DNA of 17,150 nt. It comes from CAYMTN01 sp964393335. GTDB taxonomy: Bacteria > Chloroflexota > Anaerolineae > Aggregatilineales > Aggregatilineaceae. Position 1 is the stretch's first letter. Each line of letters opens with the position of its first letter. Shown piece by piece: positions 14,876 to 17,150 of the stretch. Under the pieces are notes generated by a model. It was given only the letters and a program-made list of their open reading frames with translations. It was not told the origin of the DNA and searched no databases. The DNA is taken from the NCBI GenBank assembly GCA_964393335.1, contig CAYMTN010000109.1, positions 1 to 17,150 on the forward strand, read 5' to 3'. A program made the translations under genes and the position numbers.

Positions 14876-14908
14876 CAGATGCATCTGGGGCGCGGCACGC
14901 AGCGCCCC
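14876..14908. repeat. REP-like palindrome, second copy
   Basis: GGGGCGC (14887-14893) and GCGCCCC (14902-14908) are exact complements over an 8-nt loop. An overlapping exact 12-bp palindrome CAGATGCATCTG occupies 14876-14887. Read on the minus strand, it begins GTAGGGGCGC, close to GCAGGGGCGC of the palindrome at 1971-1998. The remainder of the 14763-14995 gap holds only this and the terminator. Confidence 0.5.
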
Positions 14909-14995
14909 TACCTCCACGCCCTGTCACCGAATCTGCCAACACCATCGAATCGCGCAGACCGTGCCACCCATCCCGGCTCGACGCTGTGGTGATTG

Positions 14996-16849
14996 TTACG
15001 GCTGGAAGCGCGCATCCGGGCTGATCGTCGCCCAGATCGGGATCGGCAGGGGATCGCCCAGGCCGAAAAACTGCGCCCAATACGTCTGGTAGGTGCCGTC
15101 ACGGGCCATGTCTTGCAGCGTGTCGTTGACCAGCGCGCGGAAACCGACATCATTACGCGGCACGGAAAATGTGATCGGCAGGTCGTCGCCGTAGGGCGTC
15201 GATAGCAGCAGGTTCACGCTGTTCGGATCGTCGGCCTCGCGTTTGAGCGCCAACAGCCGCAGGCTGTCGCCAAACACGGCGTCCACGTTGTGCTGGACGA
15301 TCAGGGTGTAGACTGCGTCCTGCTCGCGCTGGATGGTGAACGGCTCGTTGATGTTCTGGCCCACGTTGAAGATTCCCGCGTATTTTTTGATCAACTCGGC
15401 GTCCTGCGGCTCGTCGGCGAAATAGCCGATCCACCAGCCGGTGCCGAGCATGTCCACAAAGCCGGTGCTGATCGATGAACCGGCGGGCACCATCAGCCGG
15501 TCGCCGTGCCGGATGTACGGCTGCGAATAATCGACCCGGTCCGCACCATCCCAGCGCGGGTTGATGCCGACCGCGATATCGGCCTGTCCGGCGGCGACCA
15601 TGTCCTCAGCCGCCAACGCCGAGTCCGGCACGATCTCGATCTGCACGCCCCAGCGGCGGGCCATGTCTTCGATCAGCGCCTGGTTCAGCGCGTTGACGAT
15701 GCGCACCCGCGCGGGCGCGTCCTGCCCGTAGGGGACCAGCCCCGCCACGCGCAGCGGCAGTTGTTGGTCGATGCGATCCTGTACCGGGTGGGCGGGGTAG
15801 GGCATGTCGGTCGGGAAGTCGTCCAGGCCGCGCTGGTCGTCGTACAACATTTCGTAGACCGGCACCAGCGTCGTGAAGTCGATCGTTTCGTCCGGGAACC
15901 AGTCCCCGGCGATCTGCTTTAGCCGCCCGCTGGCCTTCAACCGCTGCAACGAGCGGTTGATCAGGTTGCGCTCGTTCACGTCCCAGCGCCGCATCACGAC
16001 CGCGTACGGCTCTTCGAGGACCGGCTGATCGATCAGGCGCATTTGCTGGCGGCCCGCCCGCCGCAGGCTGTCCAACTCGCCGAGCATGGCCTGCACCTCA
16101 CCGGCTGCCAGCGCGTCGAGCGCTGAGCTTTCGGTGAAATAGGTGCGGATGTCGAAGGTGATGCCGCTTTGGGCGCTCCAGTTGCGCAGGGCGCGTTCGC
16201 TGCGGCTGCCGATCTCGACGGATACAGGCAGGCCCGCCAGTTGGGCCAGCTCCGTGTAGGGTGCATCGGTTTGCACGACCATACGTTCGGCGTTGACGTA
16301 GTATGGGTGTGAGAAGTCGAACAGCTCTTCGCGGTCGCGCGTGTGCACCTGCTGGCCGATCAGCAGGTCAACTTCCTGGGCGAGCAGCATCTCGTCGGCG
16401 TTTTGCCGCGTGACCTGGATGAAGTCGACGTCTACGCCCAGTTCGATGCTGATCGCGCGCAGGATATCGGCCTCGTACCCGACGATGTCGCCCTGTTCGT
16501 TCAGCCAGCTAAACGGGAAGGCGTTGTACAGCGTGCCCACGCGCAACACGCGGTTTTGTTGCGCATACGCCAGCCCTGATTCGGACGCCGGTTTGACGGG
16601 CGTGGGCGTCATAGTTGGCATCGACGTCGGCGGGACAAGCGTCGGTGCGGGCAGCGTTGGCGTCAGCGACGGGACGGGCGTGTTGGTCGGCGGCGGCGTG
16701 AGTGTCGCGGTCGGCTGGAGCGATGGGGTCAGCGTGGCACCCTGAAAGGCGGCAGTCGGCGTGCTGCCCGGCGTCATGGCGGCCAGGACCGCGACGACCA
16801 GCGCCAGCAGCGCGATCCAGGGCAGCGGGTAGCGTGTCAATCGTTTCAT
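14996..16849 (-). CDS. Membrane-anchored protein with two tandem solute-binding (SBP_bac_3-like) domains
   Basis: 617 residues. An N-terminal hydrophobic segment (9-25, PLPWIALLALVVAVLAA) is a signal peptide or anchor. A Pro/Thr-rich spacer fills about 26-95. Domain 1 runs about 99-318: VLRVGTLYNAFPFSWLNEQGDIVGYEADILRAI is the classic start of family 3 binding proteins, with DFSHPYY at 178-184. Domain 2 runs about 364-596 and repeats the layout: RIVNALNQALIEDMARRW, GQADIAVGINP, DYSQPYI (440-446). Such domains bind amino acids or similar small molecules for ABC importers or as sensors; no permease or ATPase is in view, and no kinase or cyclase domain follows. The protein contains no cysteine, so it is not a lipoprotein. 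The start is ATG 16849, with AGGA 7 nt upstream; a GTG two codons earlier would overlap that site. It follows nadD by 2 nt. Confidence 0.88.
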   Translation of the reverse strand: MKRLTRYPLPWIALLALVVAVLAAMTPGSTPTAAFQGATLTPSLQPTATLTPPPTNTPVPSLTPTLPAPTLVPPTSMPTMTPTPVKPASESGLAYAQQNRVLRVGTLYNAFPFSWLNEQGDIVGYEADILRAISIELGVDVDFIQVTRQNADEMLLAQEVDLLIGQQVHTRDREELFDFSHPYYVNAERMVVQTDAPYTELAQLAGLPVSVEIGSRSERALRNWSAQSGITFDIRTYFTESSALDALAAGEVQAMLGELDSLRRAGRQQMRLIDQPVLEEPYAVVMRRWDVNERNLINRSLQRLKASGRLKQIAGDWFPDETIDFTTLVPVYEMLYDDQRGLDDFPTDMPYPAHPVQDRIDQQLPLRVAGLVPYGQDAPARVRIVNALNQALIEDMARRWGVQIEIVPDSALAAEDMVAAGQADIAVGINPRWDGADRVDYSQPYIRHGDRLMVPAGSSISTGFVDMLGTGWWIGYFADEPQDAELIKKYAGIFNVGQNINEPFTIQREQDAVYTLIVQHNVDAVFGDSLRLLALKREADDPNSVNLLLSTPYGDDLPITFSVPRNDVGFRALVNDTLQDMARDGTYQTYWAQFFGLGDPLPIPIWATISPDARFQP

Positions 16850-16851
16850 GA

Positions 16852-17150
16852 TCACTTCCTGTACAAGTCATGGTCGGTGATGTAAGCGCGTACGGCATCC
16901 GGTATCTGGTAACGGACGCTGCGCCCGGCGGCGATATGCCCGGCCAGCGCAGTCGAGGATATTTCCAAACGCGGCGCGTCGATCCACTCGATCCGCGCGC
17001 CGATTCCCGGAAGCTGCGCTTCGAGGCTGTCCAGGTCCGGGTGGGCGTCGGTGCGGCGCATCACGCCGAGGGTTGCCAGCGTGAGCAGTTCTGCCGGGCG
17101 CGACCATCCAGGCAGGTCGCGCAGCGAATCCGCGCCAATCAAAAAGACGA
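16852..17150 (-). CDS. nadD: Nicotinate-nucleotide adenylyltransferase, C-terminal part (5' end beyond window)
   Basis: NadD makes deamido-NAD from nicotinate mononucleotide and ATP. The visible 98 codons run without a stop from the right edge: VFLIGADSLRDLPGWSRPAELLTLATLGVMRR contains the GADSL motif and the W-x-x-P-x-x-L-L element; the end SVRYQIPDAVRAYITDHDLY is the typical NadD finish. The usual ISSTxIR nucleotide-binding motif is present as ISSTALAGH, so its Arg is replaced by Ala. Only the first half of the gene (with the N-terminal H-x-x-H region) is outside the window. Its TGA (16852-16854) lies 2 nt before the start codon of the binding-protein gene, whose ribosome site is inside nadD, suggesting coupled translation. 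Confidence 0.9.
   Translation of the reverse strand, partial: VFLIGADSLRDLPGWSRPAELLTLATLGVMRRTDAHPDLDSLEAQLPGIGARIEWIDAPRLEISSTALAGHIAAGRSVRYQIPDAVRAYITDHDLYRK

Noticed and set aside
16341..16745. A Gly/Val-rich plus-strand frame opposite the binding-protein spacer
   Set aside because: Its repeat-like GVGV composition is just the antisense of the Pro/Thr-rich linker codons, not a beta-roll or cell-wall protein.

Overview
This is a high-GC bacterial window, fully packed with genes. It most resembles a Chloroflexota (Anaerolineae-like) chromosome. That is an inference from three things: a long Pro/Thr-rich spacer behind the signal anchor of an extracytoplasmic protein, a membrane-anchored baseplate-J-like protein of a type I associate with that phylum, and the overall base composition. 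No tRNA, rRNA, CRISPR array, transposase or phage module is visible. No stretch over 300 bases lacks a gene; the longest gaps are 14763-14995 and 10898-11100, and both are described below.

Layout. Positions 1-4999 (minus strand) form one transcription unit, alaS -> baseplate-J-like membrane protein -> ruvX (cut by the window edge). It is driven by a near-consensus promoter at 5044-5072. A DinB-like small protein (5097-5558, minus) lies divergent to a plus-strand unit, tyrS -> HAD phosphatase -> unknown 221-residue protein (5658-8275). The two share a short spacer with a self-complementary -10 box. This unit converges on fabF -> fabH (minus, 10897 down to 8303), the condensing enzymes of type II fatty acid synthesis. 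Divergent from fabF is an atypical SDR/NDUFA9-like protein (11101-12039), followed by a P-type ATPase of the HAD-IC type (12156-14762). A bidirectional terminator at 14797-14825 separates the ATPase from a minus-strand unit of nadD (cut by the right edge) -> two-domain periplasmic-binding-like protein.

Functionally the window is mainly housekeeping: two aminoacyl-tRNA synthetases, RuvX, FabF/FabH and NadD. Less ordinary genes are spliced into these conserved neighbourhoods. They are the baseplate-J-like protein between alaS and ruvX, the tandem-domain binding protein behind nadD, and the unknown gene behind tyrS. Several housekeeping proteins carry unusual additions: about 95 extra residues inside AlaRS and about 75 extra C-terminal residues on FabH.

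I found no clear novel multi-gene system. The best leads are the paired perfect dyads in the fabF leader, the hairpin abutting the fabH ribosome binding site, a two-copy REP-like palindrome, and the orphan baseplate-J-like protein. All functional calls rest on reading motifs by eye; no database search was possible.
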